Assembly: GCA_019429105.1 (NCBI GenBank)
Contig: JAHYJE010000007.1
Span: 26,742-90,741, forward strand
Direction: 5' to 3'
Length of the DNA stretch: 64,000 nt
Source of the DNA: Syntrophobacterales bacterium
GTDB lineage: Bacteria > Desulfobacterota > Syntrophia > Syntrophales > UBA5619
Each line of letters starts with the position of its first letter. Position 1 is the first letter of the stretch. This document shows positions 8,159-16,844 of this stretch, in pieces. A program made the position numbers and the translations under genes. The notes beneath the pieces are model-generated. The model saw only the letters and a list, made by a program, of their open reading frames with translations. It was not told the origin of the DNA and did no database searches.

Positions 8159-8250
8159 CGGAAGCGCCGTTTGGGACTTCCGCAGGGTACGAAACTTCTT
8201 CGCGCAAAGAGCGAGGAAAAACAATTTTTATTGGAAGGAATTAAACGATC

Positions 8251-9447
8251 ATGCAAACCAGACTGCCGGATAAAAACGGCCATTTCGGAATTTTCGGGGG
8301 GCGCTACGCGGCCGAAACGCTGATGCCCGCCCTGCTGGAGCTGGATATTGCCTACAAGGCGGCCAGACAGGACAAGAGCTTCCAAAAGGAGTTCAGCTTT
8401 TATCTTCATGAGTACGCGGGACGCAAGACGCCGCTCTACGAGGCACGGCGCTTCTCCGAGGCCCTCGGCGGGGCAAAGATCTACCTGAAGCGGGAGGACA
8501 TGAACCACACCGGCTCGCACAAGATAAACAACACGCTGGGACAGACGCTTTTGGCCCGGCGGATGGGCAAGAAAAAGGTGATCGCGGAAACCGGGGCAGG
8601 TCAGCACGGCGTTGCAACCGCGACCGCCGCCGCCCTGCTGGGCATGGAATGCCGGATTTTCATGGGGACGGAGGACATCCGCAGGCAGGCGCACAACGTC
8701 TTCCGGATGAAAATCCTTGGGGCCGAAGTCGTACCGGTTTCAGCCGGAACCGCAACCCTCAAGGACGCGATGAACGAGGCCATGCGCGCCTGGGTCGCCT
8801 CGGTGCGCGACACGTTCTATGTGATCGGCACAACGGCCGGACCGCATCCCTACCCGGCAATGGTGCGCGATTTTCAGAGCGTCATCGGCAGGGAGGCGAA
8901 AAAACAGATCCTGCAAAAGGAGGGTCGGTTGCCCGATCTGCTTGTCGCCTGCATCGGAGGGGGCAGCAACGCCCTGGGGCTTTTTTATCCGTTTCTCGGC
9001 GATGGCGCGGTCGCGATGACCGGCGTGGAAGCGGGAGGAAAGGGTCTGACAACGGGGTTTCATGCCGCGAGCATTACCGCCGGGCAAATCGGGGTTCTGC
9101 ATGGCAACAAAACCTACCTTCTCCAGAGCGACTCCGGTCAGGTTCTTGACGCCTATTCGATCGCCGCCGGGCTTGACTATCCCGGGGTCGGGCCGGAGCA
9201 TGCCTGGCTTGCCGATAAGGGCCGGGTAAACTATCTGACCGTCACCGACGAAGAGGCCGTGGCTGCCTTCATGCTGCTGTCGCAGTTGGAGGGGATCATC
9301 CCCGCGCTGGAGAGCTCGCACGCCCTCGCCCATGCAATCAAAATCGCCCCCGGCATGGCCAGGGAGAAAATAATCATCGTCAATCTCTCTGGCCGCGGAG
9401 ACAAGGATGCGCAGACGATCTCCGAAAGCAAGGAGGGAAAAAAGTAA
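8251..9447 (+). CDS. trpB: Tryptophan synthase beta chain
   Basis: 398 residues. PLP enzyme that condenses indole with serine. The Schiff-base lysine is Lys91 in [14 protein letters not shown], the phosphate-binding loop is [10 protein letters not shown], and [11 protein letters not shown] is the indole/serine-site loop. It is the ordinary TrpB1 type, partner of TrpA. GGAAGG lies about 12 bp before the ATG. The stop codon overlaps the trpA start (TAATG). A 92-bp gap separates it from trpF. Confidence 0.97.
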   Translation: MQTRLPDKNGHFGIFGGRYAAETLMPALLELDIAYKAARQDKSFQKEFSFYLHEYAGRKTPLYEARRFSEALGGAKIYLKREDMNHTGSHKINNTLGQTLLARRMGKKKVIAETGAGQHGVATATAAALLGMECRIFMGTEDIRRQAHNVFRMKILGAEVVPVSAGTATLKDAMNEAMRAWVASVRDTFYVIGTTAGPHPYPAMVRDFQSVIGREAKKQILQKEGRLPDLLVACIGGGSNALGLFYPFLGDGAVAMTGVEAGGKGLTTGFHAASITAGQIGVLHGNKTYLLQSDSGQVLDAYSIAAGLDYPGVGPEHAWLADKGRVNYLTVTDEEAVAAFMLLSQLEGIIPALESSHALAHAIKIAPGMAREKIIIVNLSGRGDKDAQTISESKEGKK

Positions 9448-10310
9448 TGGGAAGAATTGAAGAAAAATTTGTCGCCCTAAAAAAAGAGGGGAAAAAGGCC
9501 TTCATTGCTTACATTACCGCGGGCGATCCCGATTTGCGGACAACCGGGATGCTGATTCCTGCATTGGAGCAGGCCGGGGTGGATATCATCGAAATCGGCA
9601 TGCCCTTTTCCGATCCCGCCGCGGACGGCCCGGTAATCCAGGCGGCCTCTGAACGGGCGCTGAAAAAGGGGATAAGGCTGGATGACATCTTTAAAATGAT
9701 TGCCGCCGTCCGTAAAAAGAGTCGGCTGCCGATCGTTCTTTTCGGTTATTACAATCCTGTTCTGCACTATGGAAACGCTGCCTTCGCCGCCGCAGCAGGG
9801 GCTTCCGGGGTGGACGGAATTCTCGTTGTCGATCTTCCCCCCGAGGAAGCCGATGAACTGCGGCGCTACACGGACCCGGTCGGGCTTTCATTCATCACCC
9901 TCATCGCCCCGACGACCGGACTGGCGCGAGTCCGAAAAATGGTTGGCCGGGCGTCGGGATTTCTGTACTACATTTCCGCAACCGGCGTCACCGGAACGGC
10001 CAAGCCGGTGCTTGAAGATATACGCAAGGACATGAAAAACCTGCGGACAATTACCTCGCTCCCAACCGTCGTTGGCTTCGGGATCTCAACGCCCGAGCAG
10101 GCGGCCGGCATCGCGGCTTTGGCCGACGGCGTGGTGGTCGGCAGCGCCTTGGTAAAGCTGATCGGCGCAAATGGCAAGAGCAACGAGCTGCTTGCGGACA
10201 TCGCTTCCTTCGCGGCAGGAATTCGTCAGGCGCTCGACTTCGCACCGCTGAATCAGGCCGAATCTCCGGTAAAGGGCGAGAAAAGAAGCTCCGGGAAGAA
10301 AAAATCTTGA
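9447..10310 (+). CDS. trpA: Tryptophan synthase alpha chain
   Basis: 287 residues. Cleaves indole-3-glycerol phosphate to indole and passes it to TrpB. The catalytic glutamate is in IEIGMPFSDPAADGPVIQ, and the aspartate is in DGILVVDLPPEEADEL. The phosphate-binding loop is VVGFGISTPEQA and VVGSALVK. The last ~20 residues (PVKGEKRSSGKKKS) form a charged tail longer than usual. It is the last gene of the operon; no clear terminator follows before the next gene 95 bp away. Confidence 0.96.
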   Translation: MGRIEEKFVALKKEGKKAFIAYITAGDPDLRTTGMLIPALEQAGVDIIEIGMPFSDPAADGPVIQAASERALKKGIRLDDIFKMIAAVRKKSRLPIVLFGYYNPVLHYGNAAFAAAAGASGVDGILVVDLPPEEADELRRYTDPVGLSFITLIAPTTGLARVRKMVGRASGFLYYISATGVTGTAKPVLEDIRKDMKNLRTITSLPTVVGFGISTPEQAAGIAALADGVVVGSALVKLIGANGKSNELLADIASFAAGIRQALDFAPLNQAESPVKGEKRSSGKKKS

Positions 10311-10404
10311 CTTTTCCTCGCTGCAAACAATAGAAACGACCTCGAACAGTGGGTAATAATTTTAGGGAGAAATAACAAGCCAGCATCCATAAGGAGGTAT
10401 TTTT

Positions 10405-11382
10405 ATGTTAAAGACGCGTATTACCGAGATGTTCGGCATTGAGCGCCCGATTGTCCAGGGCGGAATGATGTGGATATCAAGGGCGGAGCTTGCCGCGGGC
10501 GTCGCCAACGCCGGGGGCATCGGCTTCATGACCGCCCTGACTTTTGCGAACCCTGAAGACCTGCGCGCGGAAATCCGCAAGTGCCAAAACCTGACCGACA
10601 AGCCTTTCGGCGTCAACCTGACCTTTCTGCCGACCCTGCGCCCCCCGGACTACCCCGCCTATATCAAGGTATGCGCCGAGGAGGGGATAAAATTCTTAGA
10701 GACCGCCGGCAGAAACCCTGAACCCTATATGGAACAGATCAAGGCCGCCGGGATCAAGGTGATCCACAAATGCACCTCGGTCCGTCATGCGATCAAGGCG
10801 GAGAAAATCGGCTGCGACGCGATCAGTATCGACGGCTTCGAGGCGGCCGGTCACCCGGGCGAGGACGATGTAACCTCTTTGATACTCATTCCGCTGACAC
10901 GAGACGCTATAAAAATCCCGTTCATCGCCTCCGGCGGTTTTGCCGATGGCAGGGGTCTGGTGGCGGCATTGGCGCTGGGCGCCGATGGCATGAACATGGG
11001 GACGCGCTTTGCGGCCACCAAGGAAACGCCGATGCATATCAACCTCAAACAGGCCATTGTTGACCACAGTGAACTCGATACAAAGCTGATCATGAGAACG
11101 CTGAAAAACACCGAACGGGTGCTCAACAACGAGATGTCCAGAAAGGTGCTGGAGATCGAAGGCCGGCCCGGAGATACGAAAATTGAGGATCTCATCCCCT
11201 ACGTGTCGGGGTTGGTGGGGAAACAGATGCTCGCAGAGGGAGACATCGAGAAGGGCAATTTCGCGATCGGCCTCAGCATGGGGCTGGTAAAAGACATCCC
11301 CTCCTGCAAGGAACTTTTGGACGGCATTATGGCCGAAGCCGAGGCCATTATCAAAAAGCGCCTGCCCGGACTTGTTTGTTGA
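10405..11382 (+). CDS. Nitronate monooxygenase / FabK-like FMN-dependent TIM-barrel enzyme
   Basis: 325 residues. Sequence features are those of the 2-nitropropane dioxygenase family: PIVQGGMMWISRAELAAGVANAGGIGF at the N-terminus, IHKCTSVRHAIKAEKIGCDAIS, DGFEAAGHPGEDD with the conserved histidine, and PFIASGGFADGRGLVAALALGADGMNMGTRF for FMN phosphate binding. Members include nitronate monooxygenases and enoyl-ACP reductases of the FabK type, and the reaction cannot be told apart by reading. A very strong AAGGAGG ribosome-binding site precedes the ATG. It may be cotranscribed from trp and with pyrE downstream. Confidence 0.82.
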   Translation: MLKTRITEMFGIERPIVQGGMMWISRAELAAGVANAGGIGFMTALTFANPEDLRAEIRKCQNLTDKPFGVNLTFLPTLRPPDYPAYIKVCAEEGIKFLETAGRNPEPYMEQIKAAGIKVIHKCTSVRHAIKAEKIGCDAISIDGFEAAGHPGEDDVTSLILIPLTRDAIKIPFIASGGFADGRGLVAALALGADGMNMGTRFAATKETPMHINLKQAIVDHSELDTKLIMRTLKNTERVLNNEMSRKVLEIEGRPGDTKIEDLIPYVSGLVGKQMLAEGDIEKGNFAIGLSMGLVKDIPSCKELLDGIMAEAEAIIKKRLPGLVC

Positions 11383-11440
11383 GAAGGCATTCGCGGCAAT
11401 TGTGGGAGTGGTCTTCAAGAACGTGACAACGGAGAAAAAA

Positions 11441-12040
11441 ATGGACATCCAGAAAATGAAGGAGCGACTGATCGAGATTGTTCTTGAAAGGACGTTCAAA
11501 TACAGCGAAAATCCGCCCTTTACCCTTGCATCGGGGCACAAGAGCAACTACTACTTCAACTGCAAACCGACGACGCTTGACCCGGAGGGGATGAACCTGA
11601 TCGGGGAGATTCTCTATTCCATGCTGACTACGGTGGATGTAACCGCGGCGGGCGGCCTCACCCTGGGCGCCGATCCGCTTGCCAACGCCCTGGCCGTTAT
11701 CTCTTTTCAGAAGGGAAGGCCGATTAAATCCTTTATCGTCCGCAAGGATGTGAAGGATCACGGCGTTAAAAACGCGATCGAGGGCAACGTCGCTGTCGGC
11801 GAGAAGGTTGTGGTGCTGGACGACGTGATTACAACCGGCGGCTCGACGATAACGGCAATTAAACAGGCGCGGGAGGCGGGGCTGGTCATAAAAAACGCTA
11901 TCGTCCTGATCGATCGGGAAGAGGAAAACGGTCGTCAGAACATCGAGGCCCAGGGGGTAGTGGTGGACGCCGTTTTGACGAGAACGGAGATTATGAGTCG
12001 GTACAAGGGCGGAAATATAGGTTCCCTGAAAACCGTTTAG
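11441..12040 (+). CDS. pyrE: Orotate phosphoribosyltransferase
   Basis: 199 residues. Makes OMP from orotate and PRPP in pyrimidine synthesis. The PRPP-binding motif VVVLDDVITTGGST is near residue 125, and the catalytic KSFIVRKDVKDHG loop near residue 95. The N-terminal FTLASGHKSNYYFNCK matches the orotate-binding region. The ATG at 11441 has GGAG 7 bases upstream; codons upstream of it overlap the previous gene's end. It converges with ribF with a 4-bp overlap. Confidence 0.94.
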   Translation: MDIQKMKERLIEIVLERTFKYSENPPFTLASGHKSNYYFNCKPTTLDPEGMNLIGEILYSMLTTVDVTAAGGLTLGADPLANALAVISFQKGRPIKSFIVRKDVKDHGVKNAIEGNVAVGEKVVVLDDVITTGGSTITAIKQAREAGLVIKNAIVLIDREEENGRQNIEAQGVVVDAVLTRTEIMSRYKGGNIGSLKTV

Positions 12041-12966
12041 GGGGTAGACAGCAGAGCCCGCGCCTGGATTACGTCCCTCTTGATCTGCGCGATCAGTTTT
12101 GCGGGGCTTTCGAATCGGATCTCGGCGCGCAGCCGCTCGAAAAAAAGAACATCCAGAATTTCGCCGTAGATGTCCTGGTTAAAATCGAAGATATGGACTT
12201 CCACGGAGAGTTTGCCGCCGGCAAAGGTCGGATTGAATCCGACATTCACAACGCCGTCATGGCTTTTACCCTTTAAAAGGCAGCGAACGGCGTAAACGCC
12301 GTGGGGGGGAAGCAGTTCCTTGTTGGCTTCGACGTTTGCCGTGGGGAAGCCCAGCTCAACCCCGCGCTGGTCGCCGGCAACCACCCTTCCGGAGATGTTG
12401 TAGGGGCGACCGAGGAGCGCCGCGGCAAAACGGACATCGCCCTGGAGAATGGCCTCCCGGATTTTTGTACTGCTGACAATTTCACTGCCTGCACAAAACG
12501 CGTTCATGGCCTCTACCGCGAATCCCAGTCTCCTGCCTTCCGCAGCCAGAAAAGCCTCATTCCCCTCCCTGGCATGACCAAAGGTGTAGTCGTGGCCAAT
12601 TATGATCTTTCTGATGCGCAATTTTTCCCAGAGGATCTCCCGCACGAACTCCCCCGCCGTGGTTTGAGAATATTCAAGCGAAAACGGGATAATAAGGAAA
12701 GCTCCTATGCCGATCTCACGGAGCAGACTGATCTTTTCCTCGGCGGAGGAGATGAGATAGAAAGGACGTCTGTCCGGGTGGAGAACCATCTTCGGATGAG
12801 GGTCAAAACTGATGAGGACCGTCTTGCACCCTTCCCTGCCGGCCTCTTCCGCCATCCTTTGAAAAATGTATCGGTGCCCCAGATGAATCCCGTCGAAATT
12901 GCCAATGGTCGCAAAAACCCCCTGCAAATCAGCGGGGATGTTTTCACTGCCGCGAATAATATCCAT
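12037..12966 (-). CDS. ribF: Bifunctional riboflavin kinase / FAD synthetase
   Basis: 309 residues. The N-terminal nucleotidyltransferase half (ATIGNFDGIHLGHRYIFQRM, then IIGHDYTFGHAREGN and SSTKIREAI) adenylates FMN. The C-terminal flavokinase half (LGRPYNISGRVVAGDQRGVELGFPTANV, GVYAV, NVGFNPTF) phosphorylates riboflavin. The length is standard. It is transcribed opposite to pyrE. Confidence 0.95.
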   Translation of the reverse strand: MDIIRGSENIPADLQGVFATIGNFDGIHLGHRYIFQRMAEEAGREGCKTVLISFDPHPKMVLHPDRRPFYLISSAEEKISLLREIGIGAFLIIPFSLEYSQTTAGEFVREILWEKLRIRKIIIGHDYTFGHAREGNEAFLAAEGRRLGFAVEAMNAFCAGSEIVSSTKIREAILQGDVRFAAALLGRPYNISGRVVAGDQRGVELGFPTANVEANKELLPPHGVYAVRCLLKGKSHDGVVNVGFNPTFAGGKLSVEVHIFDFNQDIYGEILDVLFFERLRAEIRFESPAKLIAQIKRDVIQARALLSTP

Positions 12967-13160
12967 ATAAAAAGTGAGCCTCCCTCAAAGTTTGCGTACA
13001 TTAGCACCAATCACAGATATTTCAAGGAAAATCGCCTTATTTAATATATATCCGCTCCTAACGAAACGGGCGCCGGTATTTTCTTGCCATCGGGAAGAAC
13101 AGCCGGCGCTTTGCCCGATCATTAAAAAGGGAAGTATCCAACGCGCGCCGTCTTTTTAAC

Positions 13161-13188
13161 TTGACAACGGCCAAGGCGTCATTGTAAA
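13161..13188 (+). promoter_or_regulatory. Promoter for tRNA-Leu
   Basis: TTGACA at 13161-13166 and a TGTAAA/TAAAAA -10 at 13183-13190 (16-18-bp spacing) stand about 35 bp upstream of the mature tRNA 5' end. Confidence 0.55.
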
Positions 13189-13217
13189 AAGCGCATCGTT
13201 TCGTACACGGAAACAAT

Positions 13218-13304
13218 GCCGAAGTGGCGGAATTGGTAGACGCGCTAGGTTCAGGGTCTAGTGGGCGTACGCCTGTCCGGGTTCAAATCCCGGCTTCGGC
13301 ACCA
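13218..13304 (+). tRNA. tRNA-Leu (CAG)
   Basis: An 87-nt class II tRNA with encoded CCA. Acceptor arms GCCGAAG/CTTCGGC pair perfectly. The D-arm GGCGGAATTGGTAGACGC is typical of leucine tRNAs. The anticodon CAG is at 13252-13254 with a CTAGG/TCTAG stem, followed by a long variable arm and GGTTCAAATCC. Confidence 0.97.
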
Positions 13305-13324
13305 TTTTTAGATTTTTTTAGTTG

Positions 13325-13365
13325 AAATGGGAGGTTAGATATCGGGTCTAACCTCCCATTTTTGT
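13325..13365 (+). terminator. Terminator after tRNA-Leu
   Basis: Perfect 15-bp arms (AAATGGGAGGTTAGA at 13325-13339 and its complement at 13347-13361) flank a 7-base loop and are followed by TTTG. Strong rho-independent form, 20 bp past the tRNA. Confidence 0.85.
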
Positions 13366-13434
13366 CTGGGGTGCTTTATTGTAAGAACGCAAAAAGGTTG
13401 AGGTTATTTACTGCCCATAATTGACGGAACGGCC

Positions 13435-13839
13435 ATGACGGAACAACGGATTTACTATGAAGACACGGATGCCGGCGGAGTGGTTTATTACGCCAATTAC
13501 CTGCGTTATCTTGAGCAGGGGCGATCGGAATTCCTGCGGGAACGAGGTTTTTCCGTTCTGGCACTCCAAAAACAGGGATATCTGATAGTCGTAATGCGGT
13601 TGGAGATCGACTATCTCGCGCCGGCCATACTGGATGATCTCATCCGGATTGAAACCGCTGTGCAGGAAATCGCCGGCGCAACCTGCACCCTGAAGCAAAA
13701 GGTGGTGCGTGTTGCAGACGGGAAAACGCTCGTAGATGCAAGAGTAACGCTGGCCTGCCTCGGACCCGGGCAAAAGGCGCGCCGGTTTCCCAAAGAGCTG
13801 CTGCGGGCATTAAAATCAGACGAGGTGCCATTGGCATAA
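13435..13839 (+). CDS. YbgC-family acyl-CoA thioesterase
   Basis: 134 residues with a hot-dog fold. The catalytic motif YYEDTDAGGVVYYANYLRYLEQGRSEFLRE (residues 7-36) contains the aspartate and tyrosine of the 4-hydroxybenzoyl-CoA thioesterase/YbgC family. Such enzymes hydrolyse short acyl-CoA or acyl-ACP, and in Proteobacteria often accompany tol-pal. No tol genes are nearby here, so the role is general acyl-CoA hydrolysis at best. The ATG at 13435 lacks a strong ribosome-binding site. Confidence 0.85.
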   Translation: MTEQRIYYEDTDAGGVVYYANYLRYLEQGRSEFLRERGFSVLALQKQGYLIVVMRLEIDYLAPAILDDLIRIETAVQEIAGATCTLKQKVVRVADGKTLVDARVTLACLGPGQKARRFPKELLRALKSDEVPLA

Positions 13840-13928
13840 ATCAACCATTCTTTATCTTGCATCTGCCGGGAAAAAGTTTTACCAATCAGCCAACCGTGAC
13901 AATACAAAAAAACTTGGGAGGCGCCATT

Positions 13929-14498
13929 ATGAGCAAAAAAGTTCTGGTACTTTTGGGAAGTCCTCGGAAAAAAGGCAACAGCGCCATTTTGGCGGATCAG
14001 ATCATCAGGGGAGCAAAGGCAGGAAAGGCGAAGATAGTAGAAACCATTTACCTGCAGGGGAAAAACATCGCTCCCTGCAGAGCCTGCATGAGTTGCCAGA
14101 AGAAAGGCAGCAAGGGCTGCGCCATTCAGGATGATATGCAGGATATCTATTTGAAGCTTATTGAAGCTGACGCCTGGGTCATCGCCAGCCCTGTTTACTG
14201 GTTCACAATGTCGGCGCAGACCAAAATCTTTATGGACAGGTGTTTTGCACTTCCTGCCTATAACAGCGATCCCTTCCGGGGGAAAAGGATTGCCATCGCC
14301 ATGACTTACGGCGACGAAGATCCGGTGAAATCCGGCTGCATCAATGCCTTGAGAGCTTTCCAGGACGCCTATGGCTATACGGAATCCCCGATTATCGGGA
14401 TGGTCTATGGCAGCGCCATGGATGCCGGAGAGATTCGCTCCAACGAAAAAGTGATGCAAGAGGCGTTTGCTCTGGGGAAGAAACTGGCCGCAGAATGA
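13929..14498 (+). CDS. Iron-sulfur flavoprotein / NADPH-dependent FMN reductase family
   Basis: 189 residues. The N-terminal FMN-binding loop is GSPRKKGNSA (residues 9-18). A compact cysteine cluster, CRACMSCQKKGSKGC (around residues 50-65), matches the [4Fe-4S] site of archaeal-type iron-sulfur flavoproteins, although it can also be the ordinary CXXC of flavodoxin-fold reductases. SPVYWFTMSAQTKIFMDR is the second FMN contact. Probably a cytoplasmic electron-transfer protein. GGGAGGCGCC precedes the ATG at 13929. Confidence 0.85.
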   Translation: MSKKVLVLLGSPRKKGNSAILADQIIRGAKAGKAKIVETIYLQGKNIAPCRACMSCQKKGSKGCAIQDDMQDIYLKLIEADAWVIASPVYWFTMSAQTKIFMDRCFALPAYNSDPFRGKRIAIAMTYGDEDPVKSGCINALRAFQDAYGYTESPIIGMVYGSAMDAGEIRSNEKVMQEAFALGKKLAAE

Positions 14499-14608
14499 AT
14501 TTTAAGGGCAATGCCCGACATTGAAGCTCCAAAAAGGACGGCCGCCGCAAAAATTTTCGGCTTGAAGGTGTAATATTTTTGAAAGCACGGCCAGTTACAG
14601 GAGGCGTT

Positions 14609-15685
14609 ATGCCCAGAGTCATGATCCATCCCTCGGCCTACGACACGGTTAAACTTGCCGTTGACAGGGCTTTTTCGCTCTTTCCCCTGGCGCTGCAGGG
14701 CAAGAAGGTACTGATCAAGCCTAACGTGCTAAGGGGGTCGGCGGTGGAAGAGGGAGTGGTTACCAATCCAGCCGTACTGAGGGCCGTTGTGGAAAAAGTG
14801 GAAGGCATGGGGCCGGCCGCTCTTGTGGTCGGAGATAATCCCGGTATTTTCGGATATGGCGCCAACGAAGCCTGTTTCAGGCAAACCGGGTTGATGGCTG
14901 CCGCCAAGGGATACTATCAAAATATCGGCAACGACGCCCGCAAGGTGGCTTTCAACCAAAGCTTTATGCCCGAGGTCAGCGTCTCCCAGGCGGTGCTCGA
15001 TGCCGACGTGATCATCAGCCTGCCCAAATTCAAAACCCATGGGTTGACGGTGATGACGGGCGCGATAAAAAACAGCTACGGCTTCCTGCCCGGCGCTCAA
15101 AAAGCCATGTTGCACAGGGCCTCCGGCAACCCGAAGCGTTTTCAGGAGTTGGTTGTCGAAGTTTTCCGGCTGCGCGTGCCCGATTTGTTCATCATGGATG
15201 CGGTGGTCGGCATGGAGGGCAACGGCCCCGCTTCGCCCGACCTGCGCGACATCGGTCTGATCCTGGCCTCCGACAATGCGGTCGCCCTGGATGCAGTGGT
15301 CGCCTATATGATGGGTTGCGAGCCGGCGCAGCTCCCCTTTCTTCAGTGGGCAAAAAAACTCGGTCTGGGAGATTTTGACATCGAACAAATTCAGATCGAC
15401 GGCAAGTTGCAGCGCATACCCGACTTCAAGTTGCCGCCGCTCAGCGGCAGCGCCATTGCCAGCAATGTTACCGTCCAGGATTTCTTGCACAGCCGGACGA
15501 CGCTGCGCCCCCAGGCCGATCCGGCGCTGTGTACAGCGTGCGGCGCCTGCACAGCGCAATGTCCGGTCGGCGCATTGTCCATGAATAAAGACTTTCCGGA
15601 AGTTTCAGCCGAAAAATGCATCGTCTGCTTTTGTTGTCAGGAGATTTGTCCGGAAAAGGCCATGTCGCTGTGCCCGCCCCTGTAA
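14609..15685 (+). CDS. DUF362 protein with C-terminal 2x[4Fe-4S] ferredoxin domain
   Basis: 358 residues. The N-terminal ~290 residues are DUF362 (KVLIKPNVL, LPKFKTHGLTVMTGAIKNSYGFLPG, DAVVGMEGNGPASP, ALDAVVAYMMG). The C-terminus carries two CX2CX2CX3C clusters (CTACGACTAQCPVGA and CIVCFCCQEICPEKA). Function is not established; the family is common in anaerobes and is thought to be redox-linked. The ATG at 14609 has an AGGAGG site. It follows the iron-sulfur flavoprotein by 110 bp in the same direction, so the two may be a redox pair (inference). Confidence 0.88.
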   Translation: MPRVMIHPSAYDTVKLAVDRAFSLFPLALQGKKVLIKPNVLRGSAVEEGVVTNPAVLRAVVEKVEGMGPAALVVGDNPGIFGYGANEACFRQTGLMAAAKGYYQNIGNDARKVAFNQSFMPEVSVSQAVLDADVIISLPKFKTHGLTVMTGAIKNSYGFLPGAQKAMLHRASGNPKRFQELVVEVFRLRVPDLFIMDAVVGMEGNGPASPDLRDIGLILASDNAVALDAVVAYMMGCEPAQLPFLQWAKKLGLGDFDIEQIQIDGKLQRIPDFKLPPLSGSAIASNVTVQDFLHSRTTLRPQADPALCTACGACTAQCPVGALSMNKDFPEVSAEKCIVCFCCQEICPEKAMSLCPPL

Positions 15686-15716
15686 ATCCGGATATGCTCC
15701 GTCCGGAAAGAATTTC

Positions 15717-15745
15717 TTGACAAGATACCTTCACGAATATATAGC
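15717..15745 (+). promoter_or_regulatory. Promoter of the second ArsR locus
   Basis: TTGACA (15717-15722) and TATAGC (15740-15745) with 17-bp spacing. A TATAT-N14-ATATA inverted arrangement overlaps the -10 and start region. It would read through the decayed thioredoxin piece into arsR copy 2. Confidence 0.5.
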
Positions 15746-15780
15746 CGCAAGGAAATATACAGTCGTTCCCGGGGAGTAAC

Positions 15781-15965
15781 TCCTGGGCGCCTGCGGTAAA
15801 TGACGCGTCCGCCCCGGGTGCAGCGCAGGACACGGAGGAATTGATCATAACAGCCTATCTCGACAAAAAAATAGGGACGCTGCCGGCAAGGAAATCTTCC
15901 GCAATCAGGGTTTCATGAGCGAGGAGAAAATCAAGGAGCAGCTCGCAAAGATGGGGGTTGTCTGA
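15781..15965 (+). pseudogene. Decayed thioredoxin-like gene fragment
   Basis: The frame ending TGA at 15963-15965 reads DAAGKEIFRNQGFMSEEK and then KMGVV, which lines up with the C-terminus of the intact thioredoxin downstream (DKKGREVFRHEGFFSEED and KMGIKLEG). The residue pair before it (Y-L-D-K-K, ending near 15870) is in a different frame, so at least one frameshift separates the pieces. No active-site CxxC segment survives. The upstream in-frame stretch (15781-15860) is not recognisable. It sits between a promoter and arsR copy 2, suggesting a former tandem thioredoxin gene. Confidence 0.6.
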
Positions 15966-15993
15966 TCCACCACTGGCGGCAAGTGATCGGAAA

Positions 15994-16015
15994 CATATTT
16001 ATTTTAAGTAATATG
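15994..16015 (+). promoter_or_regulatory. Candidate operator before arsR copy 2
   Basis: Inverted repeat CATATT-N10-AATATG, 14 bp upstream of the arsR start. Position and AT-rich symmetry fit an ArsR-type site, but it is unlike the CCTCAA/TTGAGG repeat of copy 1. Confidence 0.4.
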
Positions 16016-16028
16016 ACAGGAGAATTTT

Positions 16029-16379
16029 ATGGAAGAGTTTATCAAGGTCATGAAAGCGCTTTCCGATCCTAATCGGGTAAAGCTGCTGAAACTGCTTCAG
16101 AAGCGGGAGATGTGCGTCTGTGAAATTCAGGCGGCGCTCGAGATCGCCCAGCCCACGGTCTCCAAACATCTCAAAGTCTTGGAGAAGGCGGGCCTCGTAG
16201 GCCGCAAGAAAGACGGCCTCTGGGTGAACTACTTCCTGGCCGACGGCACCCGGAGCCCGTATGCGGCAAGCCTTCTGGGGAACCTGCGCCATTGGCTGGA
16301 TAACAATCCGCAGATTCAGGAGCTTACGGAAAGGAGCGCCGGGATCAGTCGTAATTATCTCTGCGGCGGCCGCGAATGA
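16029..16379 (+). CDS. ArsR-family winged-helix transcriptional repressor (copy 2)
   Basis: 116 residues, the same length as copy 1 and identical at most of the first 50 positions. The MCVCE metal/thiol motif (residues 28-32) and the QPTVSKHLK recognition helix are kept; the C-terminal region diverges (RSAGISRNYLC). Dispersed synonymous differences show an old duplication rather than a recent copy. It heads a three-gene operon with a periplasmic thioredoxin and a CcdA-like membrane protein, a recurrent association in Deltaproteobacteria. ACAGGAG precedes the ATG. Confidence 0.92.
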   Translation: MEEFIKVMKALSDPNRVKLLKLLQKREMCVCEIQAALEIAQPTVSKHLKVLEKAGLVGRKKDGLWVNYFLADGTRSPYAASLLGNLRHWLDNNPQIQELTERSAGISRNYLCGGRE

Positions 16380-16451
16380 AAAGCTCATCCCTGGCATTTT
16401 TTTAAGGAAAGGCAGCGAACCATGAAGGAGGATATGGTCAGGAGTATTTTC

Positions 16452-16844
16452 ATGAAAAGAAATTGTCCCAAAGTTATTGTGGTTATTTTGTGTTTGTCGT
16501 TTCTGCTCTTTTTGGCGCCGGGAAATCTCGTTTACGCTGCGGAACAGGTTCCCGTCAAGGGAATGGTCACAATGATCGATCTGGGCGCTGGCGAGTGCGT
16601 TCCCTGCAAGCTGATGGCGCCAATCATGGTAAAGGTGGAAAAGGCTTATGCAGGGAAAGCCGCCATTGTTTTCATAGACGTCTGGAAGGACCCGGCCCCG
16701 GCCAAGCGCTTTGGCATCCGGTACATACCAACGCAGATCTTTTTTGATAAAAAAGGCAGGGAGGTTTTCCGGCATGAGGGATTTTTCAGTGAGGAAGATA
16801 TCGTCCGCCAGTTCAGAAAAATGGGTATAAAATTGGAGGGATGA
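16452..16844 (+). CDS. Periplasmic thioredoxin-family protein
   Basis: 130 residues from the ATG at 16452, chosen because GGAG lies 7 bp upstream and it gives a clean signal peptide (MKRN..., hydrophobic core VIVVILCLSFLLFLAP, cleavage near VYAAE). The mature part is a thioredoxin fold with a CVPC redox motif (GAGECVPCKLM) and cis-proline segment YIPTQIFF. It is probably kept reduced by the CcdA-like protein encoded next, with which it overlaps by 4 bp. It may supply thiol reductant to periplasmic proteins in the ArsR-regulated stress response (inference). Confidence 0.88.
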   Translation: MKRNCPKVIVVILCLSFLLFLAPGNLVYAAEQVPVKGMVTMIDLGAGECVPCKLMAPIMVKVEKAYAGKAAIVFIDVWKDPAPAKRFGIRYIPTQIFFDKKGREVFRHEGFFSEEDIVRQFRKMGIKLEG

